From Hyphomicrobium_B sp001006785 (GTDB taxonomy: Bacteria > Pseudomonadota > Alphaproteobacteria > Rhizobiales > Hyphomicrobiaceae), in contig NZ_CDHO01000002.1 in NCBI RefSeq assembly GCF_001006785.1, positions 992,001 through 1,056,000 of the forward strand: 64,000 bases of DNA. The letters run 5' to 3'. Shown piece by piece: positions 1 through 7,330 of this stretch (positions within the stretch are counted from its first letter, which is position 1; each line of letters starts with the position of its first letter). The notes below the pieces were generated by a model. It did not search any database. It was not told the origin of the DNA and was given only the letters and a program-made list of their open reading frames with translations. A program made the translations under genes and the position numbers.

Positions 1-1
1 G

Positions 2-322
2 ACGCGCACGCTGACGCTCAAGAGCGGTGGCGACCTCGTCGAAAGTCTCGACTCCTACAACGAGAAAGAGATGTCGATCGAATATCGCCTTCTGAAGGAG
101 AACGTCGACGCGTTTCCGGTGAGCTTCTATTCGGATCAGATCTCGGTCCGTCCTGCGGACGGCGGCAGCGAGGTCGAGTGGACGTCGCGTTTCTATCGTG
201 CCGACACGACGAATGAACCACCCGAGGACAAAAACGACGAAGCCGCAACCAAGGCGACAACCGACTTTTTCCAGGCGGGCCTCGCCGCGATCAAAGCGAA
301 GGCGGAAGGCAAGGGCAAGTGA
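2..322 (+). CDS. MxaD-like SRPBCC family protein (C-terminal part)
   Basis: The reading frame is open from the left edge of the window, so the N-terminus lies outside; about 106 residues are visible. The fragment has the alternating strand pattern and long C-terminal helix of the START/SRPBCC (polyketide-cyclase 2) fold, with an L-x-S-Y segment followed by Y-R-L and a C-terminal FFQAGLAAIKAKAEG helix. MxaD, a periplasmic protein of methanol oxidation clusters, belongs to this group, and a xoxF gene lies 5 kb away, so an accessory role in methanol or alcohol oxidation is plausible but inferred. The stop overlaps the GTG start of the next gene by 4 bases, indicating translational coupling. Family assignment is moderate because half the protein is missing. 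Confidence 0.7.
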   Translation, partial: TRTLTLKSGGDLVESLDSYNEKEMSIEYRLLKENVDAFPVSFYSDQISVRPADGGSEVEWTSRFYRADTTNEPPEDKNDEAATKATTDFFQAGLAAIKAKAEGKGK

Positions 323-1275
323 TCGCCCGCGTCGTTGGCCTAGTGCTGGCGCTGACACTGGCTGCGGCTTCGGCAAACTCTGCCGAAGCGCAGCAGGCGG
401 TGTACGTCCTCTGCCAAGATGCAGGCGTCCTTGCCGTCATCGATACTCAGGTCGATGAGATTTCCGCTCGCATCGAACTCTCGGGGAAACCCGCGTCATT
501 CGCAATCGATGCGATGTCCGGCGACGCATTCGTCACCCAGCCCGAAACCGGCAAGATCGTCGTCGCCGATTTGAAGACACACGACGTGGTTCGCACGTTG
601 GATATCGGCGGTCAGCCGTTCGGCATCGGCATCGATCACAGCGGCAAGCTCTACGTCGGAGACTGGAGCAAGGATCGCATCGCCGTCGTTGATCCGCTGT
701 CAGGGGCAATTTCGAAGTCCATTCCGACGGGCCGATCGCCGGCACATCTGGTGATTTCCGAGGACGGCTCACGCCTCTTCGTTGCGAACCGCGAAGCCGA
801 TTCCATTTCCGTCATCGACATGCGCAAGCAGGATGTGATCAAGGAAATCGGCGTTGGCCATGCTCCGTTTGCGCTGACGCTGACGTCGGACCAGACAAAG
901 TTGATCGTCGCCAACGCACAGTCGGCGACGCTTTCGATCATCGACACATCCTCGCTTGCCGTCGTCTCCTCATCCGAGACGCGCAAAATGCCTTATGGCC
1001 TCGCCGTCACCAAAAGCGGTTCGCAGCTTCTCGTCGCGAACCAGGCAAGCGGAAGCGTTTCCGTTTTCGACGCAAGCACGCGGCAACTACGCGCCGAAAT
1101 CAAAGTCGGACGCTACCCCGAAGGACTGGCAGCCATCCAGGATGGGAATAAAGCCTATGTCGCAAACTGGTTTTCTGCGACCGTTTCGGTCATCGATCTC
1201 GCAACCAACACGGAGATCAAGCGCATCAAGACGCCAGACGGACCGCGCGTCGTACTCGCCTTTTCGCCGCGCTAG
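319..1275 (+). CDS. secreted YVTN-type beta-propeller protein
   Basis: 318 residues from a GTG start that overlaps the upstream stop. A signal peptide is evident (hydrophobic residues 4-22, AEA cleavage region near 23). The mature part is made of about seven repeats of roughly 40 residues with the YVTN signature; for example LFVANREADSISVIDM, LIVANAQSATLSIIDT and AYVANWFSATVSVIDL recur in register. Propellers of this type accompany PQQ-dependent alcohol oxidation clusters (PQQ-dependent catabolism-associated beta-propellers); their exact biochemical role is unsettled. The coupling to an MxaD-like gene supports a periplasmic accessory role in alcohol oxidation. No catalytic residues can be assigned. 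Confidence 0.8.
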   Translation: MIARVVGLVLALTLAAASANSAEAQQAVYVLCQDAGVLAVIDTQVDEISARIELSGKPASFAIDAMSGDAFVTQPETGKIVVADLKTHDVVRTLDIGGQPFGIGIDHSGKLYVGDWSKDRIAVVDPLSGAISKSIPTGRSPAHLVISEDGSRLFVANREADSISVIDMRKQDVIKEIGVGHAPFALTLTSDQTKLIVANAQSATLSIIDTSSLAVVSSSETRKMPYGLAVTKSGSQLLVANQASGSVSVFDASTRQLRAEIKVGRYPEGLAAIQDGNKAYVANWFSATVSVIDLATNTEIKRIKTPDGPRVVLAFSPR

Positions 1276-1297
1276 ACACCGCTGCGGGTGGATTCTG

Positions 1298-2281
1298 ATG
1301 TTGGCGATGGCAACGAACGTTGGCTTCTCAGCGACATCGAAAGGCGCCGACGAGACGCCATGCGTGCCGACGAGCGTGCTGTACGAAATCGACCATCGCG
1401 ATAGAGGCAAGCTCGAAAAGATTCTCAATGACGCAAGCCGCGTTGCCAACAGCGAAGCCGTTCTTTGGCGGATCGACAAAGGCGGGGCACCGGCATCGTT
1501 CTTGTTCGGAACGGTTCATGTCATCGATAAGAACCTGCAGAGTCTGTCGCAAGCCACCCTTGCTGCGATCGACTCCTCGAAGGTCGTCGCCGTTGAAGCC
1601 GCCGAGACGTCGCGGTCCTCACTGACCAACGCGATGGCGCAAGCGCAGCCGTTGATGGTTTCGCGCGATCGCGAACTGCAACGCATTCTCGCCGACGATG
1701 AAATGGCGGTCGTCGAAAAAGTTCTTGCCGACGCCGGTTATCCGCCGCAGCTGGCGTTGGGCTTGAAGCCTTGGGCCGTCACGATGTTCCTGGCCGACTC
1801 GCGTTGTCAGCGACAGCTACAGGACCTCGGCATGAAGCCGATCGATACGCTCGTCATCGAAAGAGCGCAGGCGTTCGGCACGCGCATCGTCGGCCTGGAG
1901 ACGACGTTCGAGCAATATAGTTCGCTCGCATCTATCCCATCCGATTTGCAGGCGACTTGGTTGAAGGCGAGCATCGAGCTTCATCCTCGTGTCGATGACG
2001 TCACGCAGACGATGTCGGAGTTGTATCGCTTCCGGCGCATGGACGCGGCTTGGACTCTCACCCGGGAACTGGCGCCGAACGCCGGTCTGGACGATGCGAC
2101 GCTCGCATCGTTGCGCGAGGAGCTTGTCAGCAAACGCAACGAGCGGATGCTCGAGCGCGCATTGCCGCTGCTCGATCAAGGCAGCCTCTTCATCGCCGTT
2201 GGCGCGATGCATCACCTCGGCCCCCGCGGGCTCGTCGCTTTGCTGCGCGAGCGCGGCTTCGCCGTGACGGCGATTGAATGA
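1298..2281 (+). CDS. TraB/GumN family protein
   Basis: 327 residues from the ATG at 1298; the frame is open upstream but runs into the propeller gene, so 1298 (or the ATG at 1307) is the sensible start. The TraB/GumN hallmark is present: a W-R-I-D segment followed by SFLFGTVHVID near residue 70, the conserved E-x-A downstream, and the C-terminal SLFIAVGAMHHLGPRGL motif. The family is related to TIKI-type metal-dependent proteases, and the conserved G-T-x-H histidine and the C-terminal G-A-x-H-L histidine fit that fold. Bacterial function is not established. The N-terminus is short and only weakly resembles a signal peptide, so an earlier non-ATG start cannot be excluded. Confidence 0.75.
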   Translation: MLAMATNVGFSATSKGADETPCVPTSVLYEIDHRDRGKLEKILNDASRVANSEAVLWRIDKGGAPASFLFGTVHVIDKNLQSLSQATLAAIDSSKVVAVEAAETSRSSLTNAMAQAQPLMVSRDRELQRILADDEMAVVEKVLADAGYPPQLALGLKPWAVTMFLADSRCQRQLQDLGMKPIDTLVIERAQAFGTRIVGLETTFEQYSSLASIPSDLQATWLKASIELHPRVDDVTQTMSELYRFRRMDAAWTLTRELAPNAGLDDATLASLREELVSKRNERMLERALPLLDQGSLFIAVGAMHHLGPRGLVALLRERGFAVTAIE

Positions 2282-2302
2282 CAACCCAATCAGGAGCGAC
2301 CC

Positions 2303-2638
2303 ATGCTGAAGATCATCGACGTAAGATATGCAGTTCTCATGTGCGCGACGCTTGCCGCAAGCATGCCCGCAGCAGCAGAGGGCCGGTTCTGCGGCTCACA
2401 AGTCGAAAGCGGCGAAGCATCCGCCGCAACGGAGGATGAGGCCAAAAAAGCCGCGACCGTCTGGTGGTCGTCACGCGCGGGCGCACTCGGCCGCGGCTAT
2501 GAGTTCTGGGAGAGCTCCAAGGATAAGGCCGTCAATTGTCACGCTGGGCCGCGAAACACGTTCAAGTGCATCGCCATCGGCAAGCCGTGTCTGCCGGAGG
2601 GCGTTCTGCCTCAACACGGTCCGAAACAAGACTTGTGA
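2303..2638 (+). CDS. small secreted Cys/Trp-containing protein
   Basis: 111 residues with a signal peptide (hydrophobic 8-24, AAAEG cleavage region) and an AGGAG ribosome binding site just upstream. The mature part has four cysteines, a D-E-A-K-K-A-A helix, a W-W pair, an F-W motif and a C-terminal F-K-C-I-A-I-G-K-P-C. I do not recognise a named family. It resembles the product of 28234-28584: both have a K-K-A helix, Trp pairs, a K-x-x-x-C step and a [WF]-x-C-x(5)-P-C ending. It is probably periplasmic with two disulfides. It ends close to the convergent gene at 2658. Confidence 0.65.
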   Translation: MLKIIDVRYAVLMCATLAASMPAAAEGRFCGSQVESGEASAATEDEAKKAATVWWSSRAGALGRGYEFWESSKDKAVNCHAGPRNTFKCIAIGKPCLPEGVLPQHGPKQDL

Positions 2639-2657
2639 TGGCGCGGCGAAACAATCG

Positions 2658-3041
2658 TCAGATGTCGCCGTACTTCGATTTCGAGTGCATCGAACCGAAA
2701 TACGTCCCGGTCCAGCGCTCGACCTTTTCGGGCAGGAAGACGAAGCTTTGCACCTTGAACACCAGACCCCCGCTCATGACGACCTGATCTTTGACCGGGA
2801 TCGCGTCGGCGGGAAGAAAATACGCGCAGGTCTGCTTGCCCGCAGATTTGTTCACGGTGTTGGCTGCGATTTCTTCGCTGTCGCCGGCAGCAAGGCGCTG
2901 CATGTAGGCGACCTGCTCGCTTTTGGCGCCGCAGAAATAGCCCTTCACGCGTGTCGGAGCGTCGGAGAAAGCTGATATTGACCAACCGGCGATGACCGCC
3001 AGAGCAGTACCCAGAAAAAGAGGAGATGCTGACCGTTGCAC
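2658..3041 (-). CDS. small secreted or membrane-anchored protein of unknown function
   Basis: 127 residues. I place the start at the GTG at 3041 because a strong GGAGG site lies 6 bases upstream (complement of 3048-3052); the longer frame to 3143 has no such site and would bury the signal segment. The N-terminus (SPLFLGTALAVIAGWSISAF) is a signal peptide or anchor, followed by a 100-residue soluble part with two cysteines (YFCGAK and QTCAYF) and a C-terminal WTGTYFGSM motif. No family is recognised. It lies 187 bases downstream of lanM on the same strand with no obvious terminator between them, so co-transcription with lanM is possible. Confidence 0.6.
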   Translation of the reverse strand: MQRSASPLFLGTALAVIAGWSISAFSDAPTRVKGYFCGAKSEQVAYMQRLAAGDSEEIAANTVNKSAGKQTCAYFLPADAIPVKDQVVMSGGLVFKVQSFVFLPEKVERWTGTYFGSMHSKSKYGDI

Positions 3042-3052
3042 GGATAACCTCC
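3039..3052 (-). promoter_or_regulatory. GGAGG ribosome binding site deciding a GTG start
   Basis: On the minus strand GGAGG (3052-3048) is followed by six bases and GTG (3041-3039). This places the translation start of the small secreted protein at GTG rather than at the upstream ATG at 3143, and gives it an N-terminal signal segment. Confidence 0.7.
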
Positions 3053-3228
3053 GAAGTGGGTTGGGATCAATTCGAGCTGCTTCCTGAGAGTTCCTCGCCG
3101 TCGATGTCTGCGTTTCTTGAAAAGCTGCAGAGAGATTCGGCAAACATCAATCACTGCACTGCCGGGCAACCAGACGAACGCGTGGCTGTTGTATCCGCCA
3201 AGCCACCCGGCAGCGCAGTAATGAGAAA

Positions 3229-3636
3229 TTATTCCACGAGAAGCAGGAATGCTTTCCCGGCATCGGTCGAAAGCTCTTTTTCGTCGAGCGTGCCGTCGTC
3301 GTCCGGATTGGCCGCCTTGAAGCGCGCTTCGACAATGGCTTCGTATTCTTTCTGATCCAGCGTGCCGTCGTTGTCCGGGTCAGCCGCCTTCAGCTCCGCT
3401 TCGTCCACACGGCCCGACAGCTCTTTTGCATCGAGCGTGCCGTCGTTATCGGGATCAAGCTTCGTGAACAGCTTGGCGGCCGCTGCTTTGGCTTCCTGAA
3501 GATCCACGGTGCCGTCGTTGTCCGGATCGAGCGCCGTCAACGATGCCGATGCCGCCATCGCCTTATCGAGATGAGCCGACGTGGCCAATCCCGGAACCAG
3601 CAGCAAAGCGGCCAAGCCTAACAATTTGAGCTTCAT
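3229..3636 (-). CDS. lanM: lanmodulin, lanthanide-binding EF-hand protein
   Basis: 135 residues with a signal peptide (hydrophobic 3-18, cleavage near 21-22), so the mature protein is periplasmic. Four EF-hand loops lie at residues 37-48, 61-72, 86-97 and 110-121: DPDNDGTVDLQE, DPDNDGTLDAKE, DPDNDGTLDQKE and NPDDDGTLDEKE. Each has proline at loop position 2 and aspartate at position 9, the signature separating lanmodulin from ordinary calcium EF-hands, and loop 4 begins with Asn as in the Methylorubrum protein. The 12- and 13-residue spacings between loops also match. Lanmodulin binds lanthanide ions with very high affinity in the periplasm of lanthanide-using methylotrophs. The divergent xoxF, a lanthanide enzyme, is 1.7 kb away. 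The upstream region carries a repeated CCCG/CGGG motif array. Confidence 0.93.
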   Translation of the reverse strand: MKLKLLGLAALLLVPGLATSAHLDKAMAASASLTALDPDNDGTVDLQEAKAAAAKLFTKLDPDNDGTLDAKELSGRVDEAELKAADPDNDGTLDQKEYEAIVEARFKAANPDDDGTLDEKELSTDAGKAFLLLVE

Positions 3637-3700
3637 CCGTGTGAACTCCGATCTATCGATTGCGCAGCCGCAATCCGTGCCTCTCGTCCTGCCGTGCCAG

Positions 3701-3818
3701 AATTAATTCCCGGCGCGATAGGCGAATTGCACGGTATATGAGGATGAATTCCCGAAGTAAGGTGATAATTTCCCGATGTAATCGGGAAATTATCCCATTG
3801 ACATGAGGGAAATTGTCC
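3701..3818. promoter_or_regulatory. lanM upstream operator array
   Basis: The 272-base gap between the response regulator and lanM holds several copies of AATTCCCG or its complement: CCCG at 3709-3712, 3751-3754 and 3772-3775 (42 and 21 bases apart) and the opposite orientation at 3783-3791 and 3807-3814. The 18-mers beginning at 3743 and 3764 match at 15 of 18 positions and are 21 bp apart. Helically phased repeats like this are typical of binding sites for multimeric regulators. A related motif occurs upstream of xoxF. The identity of the regulator is inferred only. Confidence 0.6.
3764..3794. repeat. perfect 14-bp inverted repeat upstream of lanM
   Basis: Arms GATAATTTCCCGAT (3764-3777) and its exact reverse complement (3781-3794) are separated by GTA. 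It lies 128 bp upstream of the lanM start. The stem is AT-rich and not followed by a T-tract in either direction, so an operator is more likely than a terminator for the preceding response-regulator gene. Confidence 0.75.
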
Positions 3819-3908
3819 GCAGCGTCGCCTGGACGCCGGATGCTGTTGCATCTAGGCTAGCGAAGCCGCACAGAGTTGTATCTGATCTTACGGCCGATAA
3901 GAGTCTTC

Positions 3909-4526
3909 TTAAACGAGTTTCAACTCGACGGCGATGCGGATTAGCTCGGACGAGGTTCGCGCGCCGAGCTTCGTTCTCAGCATGGCGCAGTCGGCCGCAA
4001 CGGTTTTGTATGACACTGAGATATCGTTGGCGATTTCCGCCATGCTGCGGCCGCGCGCCAACATTCTCAGGACCTGATGCTCGCGCTCGCTCAGGAACGT
4101 CGTCGCTCCGAAGGCTTTCGCGCGCAGCAGCGCCATCTCCTGGATAAGATCATCCGAGATCCAGATTTCGCCGCGCGCCACGGCGAAAACAGCGTCCTTC
4201 AAATCGCTGGGACTTCCGTTTTTGCTGACATAACTCTTGGCGCCGCACTCGACCGCCTGAATAGCGAGCATCGGCGTGTCGCTCATAGAGAAGACGACAA
4301 TCTTGGCTTCTGGATCGTGAGCAATGAACTCGCGCGTGAGCTCGAGGCCAGACCCATCGGGCAAATTGATATCGATGACCGAAACATCCGGCGCGTCATC
4401 CTTCAAGGCCAGACGCGCCGCCGCAGCCGTGCGCGCCTCGATCATCGTGACGCCCGCATCCTCAGTGAATAGAGCCCTGCATCCTGAGATGACGATCGGA
4501 TGGTCCTCGACGACGAGTAGCTTCAC
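3909..4526 (-). CDS. NarL/FixJ-type response regulator (orphan)
   Basis: 205 residues. The N-terminal receiver domain has the acidic pocket E7-D8, phospho-acceptor D52 (VIDINLPDGSG) and K102 (YVSKNG). The C-terminal LuxR-type helix-turn-helix (LSEREHQVLRMLARG through KTVAADCAMLRTKLG) spans about residues 143-195. No histidine kinase is adjacent. Its position between lanM and xoxF suggests control of methanol or lanthanide genes; MxaB of Methylorubrum is an orphan regulator of the same class needed for methanol dehydrogenase expression, but orthology cannot be shown here. A TTTCCCGA motif (4613-4620) similar to the lanM array lies upstream of it. Confidence 0.85.
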   Translation of the reverse strand: MKLLVVEDHPIVISGCRALFTEDAGVTMIEARTAAAARLALKDDAPDVSVIDINLPDGSGLELTREFIAHDPEAKIVVFSMSDTPMLAIQAVECGAKSYVSKNGSPSDLKDAVFAVARGEIWISDDLIQEMALLRAKAFGATTFLSEREHQVLRMLARGRSMAEIANDISVSYKTVAADCAMLRTKLGARTSSELIRIAVELKLV

Positions 4527-4693
4527 ACGGTGTCCATTGAGATTAACTTCCGGAATTCAAGCATGTTCTAGCGGCGCATCTTCGAATATCAACGCTGATT
4601 ATTCTGAGAATTTTTCCCGACACTGAAGCTCGCAACGGGAGTTGACCGATTGCGCCAACAAAGACGAGATAATCACGCGCACATAAATATGGA

Positions 4694-5014
4694 CTAACTT
4701 GCGTCGTTCGCGATCGCGCGGTTCCCCAGACAGTCGAGCAAACTCCAGTAGCTTTCGACGTCTTTCGTCTTCAGTTCCTCGAGGCAGAACTGCCGGTCTC
4801 CATCTGGCGTCGCAAGCCATCGATCAAGCACAGTCGCCCGGCTCAACGCCTCTCTCCGCGTACACGCCGTCACGGATTTCGCCGTCTGGCAGATGCTTCC
4901 CACCTCCCATCGCGGAGCCTGTGTGTTGGCCATCCCAGTCGATGCATTAGCAATCAGCATCGGCACCAACAGCAACGTCGATGCGACAGCAATCTTGAGA
5001 GGAGCGGGCCGCAT
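4694..5014 (-). CDS. small secreted Cys-containing protein
   Basis: 106 residues with a clear signal peptide (hydrophobic 8-25, cleavage near ANASTG/MANT) and an AAGGA site upstream of the ATG. The mature part of about 80 residues has four cysteines (GSICQ, VTACT, QFCLEE, LLDCLG) and the pattern W-L-A-T-P-D-G-D-R-x-x-C followed by S-Y-W-x-L-L-D-C-L. No family name is recognised. It is transcribed divergently from xoxF, sharing a 338-base regulatory region, so it is a candidate periplasmic partner in the methanol or lanthanide pathway. Confidence 0.65.
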   Translation of the reverse strand: MRPAPLKIAVASTLLLVPMLIANASTGMANTQAPRWEVGSICQTAKSVTACTRREALSRATVLDRWLATPDGDRQFCLEELKTKDVESYWSLLDCLGNRAIANDAS

Positions 5015-5352
5015 GCAATTCCTTCGAATTCCTCACGCGATAATATATTAGACCAAAATCAATCAGGAAAATACCGATACATAATCGGAAAATATTCCCG
5101 CATATAATTAGATATTTTCCTATTTGCATATTTTCCAATAAATGCGGCCGCAATTACCGCCAGCTGTATTGCCAAACTCACCCATGAGTGAGTTAGTGGA
5201 CGTGTTCATGAGAATTGCCACTTTTTCACCCGTGGAAAGTGGTGAAGCCTCCGGCATTCGGGACCAAGACGGGAATAAATCCCGCCGAATTGAATGCTGA
5301 GGTAAGCGGCGCTCTGAACACTTTACGCGTGGCAATCTTTGGAGGAAGCGCA
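5015..5352. promoter_or_regulatory. divergent xoxF regulatory region with repeat array
   Basis: Very AT-rich compared with its surroundings. GGAAAATA occurs at 5066-5073 and 5087-5094 (21 bp apart) and its complement TATTTTCC at 5113-5120 and 5129-5136, giving a symmetrical four-site cluster. Other symmetries are CCGAT/ATCGG (5074-5088), AACTCAC/GTGAGTT (5175-5194) and CCACTTT/AAAGTGG (5218-5242). The segment ATCGGAAAATATTC (5084-5097) matches ATCGGGAAATTATC of the lanM inverted repeat at 11 of 14 positions. It could serve both xoxF and the minus-strand gene at 4694. No convincing sigma-70 promoter is visible. Confidence 0.6.
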
Positions 5353-7179
5353 ATGCGCAAAAGTGCATTTACACTGGGATTACTGGCGACGGCCGCGTTT
5401 TCAGGGCCGAGTTGGGCCAACGAATCCGTGGTCAAGTTGACCAGCGATCCGAACAACTGGGCAATCCAGTCCGGCGACTATGCCGGTACGCGTTACTCGA
5501 CACTCGACCAGATCACGACCGAAAACGTCGGCCAGCTCAAAGTGGCTTGGACGTTTTCGACCGGCGTCCTGCGCGGCCATGAAGGCGGCCCGCTGGTTAT
5601 CGGCGACACCATGTGGCTTCATTCGGCGTTCCCGAACATCGTGTTCGCTCTGAACCTCGCCGACGAACAGAAGATCATCTGGAAGTACGAGCCGAAGCAG
5701 GATCCCGCTGTTATTCCGGTGATGTGCTGCGATACGGTCAACCGCGGCCTCGCTTATGCCGACGGCAAGATCTTCCTGCACCAGGCTGACACTTCGCTCG
5801 TCGCTCTCGACGCGAAGACCGGCAAGGAACTCTGGAAGGTCGTCAACGGCGACCCGAAGAGAGGCGAGACCGGCACGCAAGCGCCGATGGTCATCAAAGA
5901 CAAAATTGTGGTTGGCATCTCCGGCGCCGAATTCGGCGTCCGCTGTTCGATGACCGCTTACGACATCAACAGTGGCAAGCGCGTATGGCGTGCTTATTCC
6001 ATGGGTCCCGACTCCGATGTGCTCGTCGACCCCGAGAAGACCATGGTGCTCGGCAAGCCGGTCGGCAAGGACTCGTCCTTGAAGACCTGGAATGGCGATC
6101 AGTGGAAGATCGGCGGCGGTTCGACCTGGGGCTACATGGCCTTCGATCCGGACTTGAACCTCATGTACTACGGCACCGGCAACCCCTCGACCTGGAACCC
6201 TGCTCAGCGCGCGGGACCGGACGGCAAGCCGATCGATCAGCTCTACTCGATGACGATGTTTGCTCGCGATGCCGACACCGGTATCGCCAAGTGGGCGTAC
6301 CAGATGACGCCGTTCGACGAGTGGGACTATGACGGCGTCAACGAGCCGATCCTGGCCGAACTCGACTTCGGCGGCACGAAGCGCAAGACGGTCACGCACT
6401 TTGACCGTAACGGCTTCGGCTACACCTGGGATCGCGCGACGGGCGAACTTCTCGTCGCCGAAAAGTTCGATCCGAAAGTGAACTGGGCCACCGGCGTCGA
6501 CATGGACAAGTCCAGCAAGAACTATGGACGTCCGATCCGCGTCGCCAAGTACTCCACGTTCGCGGATGGCAAGGGCACCGACGTGAACCACAAGGGCATC
6601 TGCCCTGCGGCTCTCGGCTCCAAGGACCAGCAGCCGGCTTCGTTCTCGAAGCTGACCGGCTTGTTCTATGTCCCGACGAACCACGTGTGCATGGACTACG
6701 AACCCTTCAAGGTTTCGTATACGGCTGGTCAGCCCTACGTCGGCGCAACCTTGTCGATGTATCCGGCGCCCGACAGCCACGGCGGCATGGGTAACTTCAT
6801 TGCCTGGGATGGCGTGAAGGGCAAGATCGTCTGGTCGAAGCCGGAGCAGTTCTCGGTCTGGTCAGGCGCGTTGACGACAGCTGGTGGCATTGCCTTCTAC
6901 GGCACGCTCGAGGGCTACTTCAAAGCCGTCGATCAGAAGGATGGCAAGGAGCTGTTCAAGTTCAAGACGCCGTCGGGCATCATCGGCAATGCGATGACGT
7001 ACACGCATGGCGGCAAACAGTACGTCGCCGTGTTCTCAGGCGTTGGTGGCTGGGCCGGTATCGGTCTTGCTGCTGGCTTGACGAATCCGAACGACGGCCT
7101 CGGCGCTGTCGGCGGCTACGCTGGCCTCAGGCAGTACACCAACCTGGGCGGTTCGCTCACCGTCTTCTCGTTGCCATAG
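5353..7179 (+). CDS. xoxF: lanthanide-dependent methanol dehydrogenase XoxF
   Basis: 608 residues; the ATG at 5353 has GGAGG at 5341-5345 and is followed by a signal peptide (cleavage near SWA/NES, residues 20-24), so the enzyme is periplasmic. It is an eight-bladed PQQ quinoprotein. The adjacent-cysteine disulfide ring is C125-C126 (VMCCDT). The active-site segment FDEWDYDGVNEP gives catalytic D325 and the extra aspartate D327 that coordinates the lanthanide and separates XoxF from the calcium enzyme MxaF, which has Ala there. E193 (GAEFG) and N277 (GTGNPSTW) fit the other metal ligands. The enzyme oxidises methanol to formaldehyde or formate and passes electrons to a c-type cytochrome. No xoxG or xoxJ follows; a strong terminator comes directly after. 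PQQ synthesis genes are not in the window. Confidence 0.96.
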   Translation: MRKSAFTLGLLATAAFSGPSWANESVVKLTSDPNNWAIQSGDYAGTRYSTLDQITTENVGQLKVAWTFSTGVLRGHEGGPLVIGDTMWLHSAFPNIVFALNLADEQKIIWKYEPKQDPAVIPVMCCDTVNRGLAYADGKIFLHQADTSLVALDAKTGKELWKVVNGDPKRGETGTQAPMVIKDKIVVGISGAEFGVRCSMTAYDINSGKRVWRAYSMGPDSDVLVDPEKTMVLGKPVGKDSSLKTWNGDQWKIGGGSTWGYMAFDPDLNLMYYGTGNPSTWNPAQRAGPDGKPIDQLYSMTMFARDADTGIAKWAYQMTPFDEWDYDGVNEPILAELDFGGTKRKTVTHFDRNGFGYTWDRATGELLVAEKFDPKVNWATGVDMDKSSKNYGRPIRVAKYSTFADGKGTDVNHKGICPAALGSKDQQPASFSKLTGLFYVPTNHVCMDYEPFKVSYTAGQPYVGATLSMYPAPDSHGGMGNFIAWDGVKGKIVWSKPEQFSVWSGALTTAGGIAFYGTLEGYFKAVDQKDGKELFKFKTPSGIIGNAMTYTHGGKQYVAVFSGVGGWAGIGLAAGLTNPNDGLGAVGGYAGLRQYTNLGGSLTVFSLP

Positions 7180-7214
7180 CGCTTCCTCCATAGAAGTCTC
7201 AGGCTCCGAGTACT

Positions 7215-7252
7215 TGGCCGGCATGATCACGCTCATGCCGGCCATTTTCATT
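7215..7252 (+). terminator. rho-independent terminator after xoxF
   Basis: A perfect 12-bp stem, TGGCCGGCATGA (7215-7226) paired with 7233-7244 across a 6-base loop, is followed by a T-rich tract. It lies 36 bases after the xoxF stop and indicates a monocistronic xoxF transcript. Confidence 0.85.
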
Positions 7253-7330
7253 TGCGGCAGAGGAGAGAACACATCCGGCTCCACGCAGCGACGAGAAAAA
7301 CACGATCAGCGCTATCGCAGGCTCGCGTGT

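Noticed and set aside
3798..3803. TTGACA as a plus-strand -35 box near lanM
   Set aside because: No -10 element at proper spacing and no plus-strand gene downstream.
5401..6780. A 459-codon minus-strand frame opposite xoxF
   Set aside because: It is a shadow of the highly biased xoxF codons; composition and lack of motifs rule out a gene.
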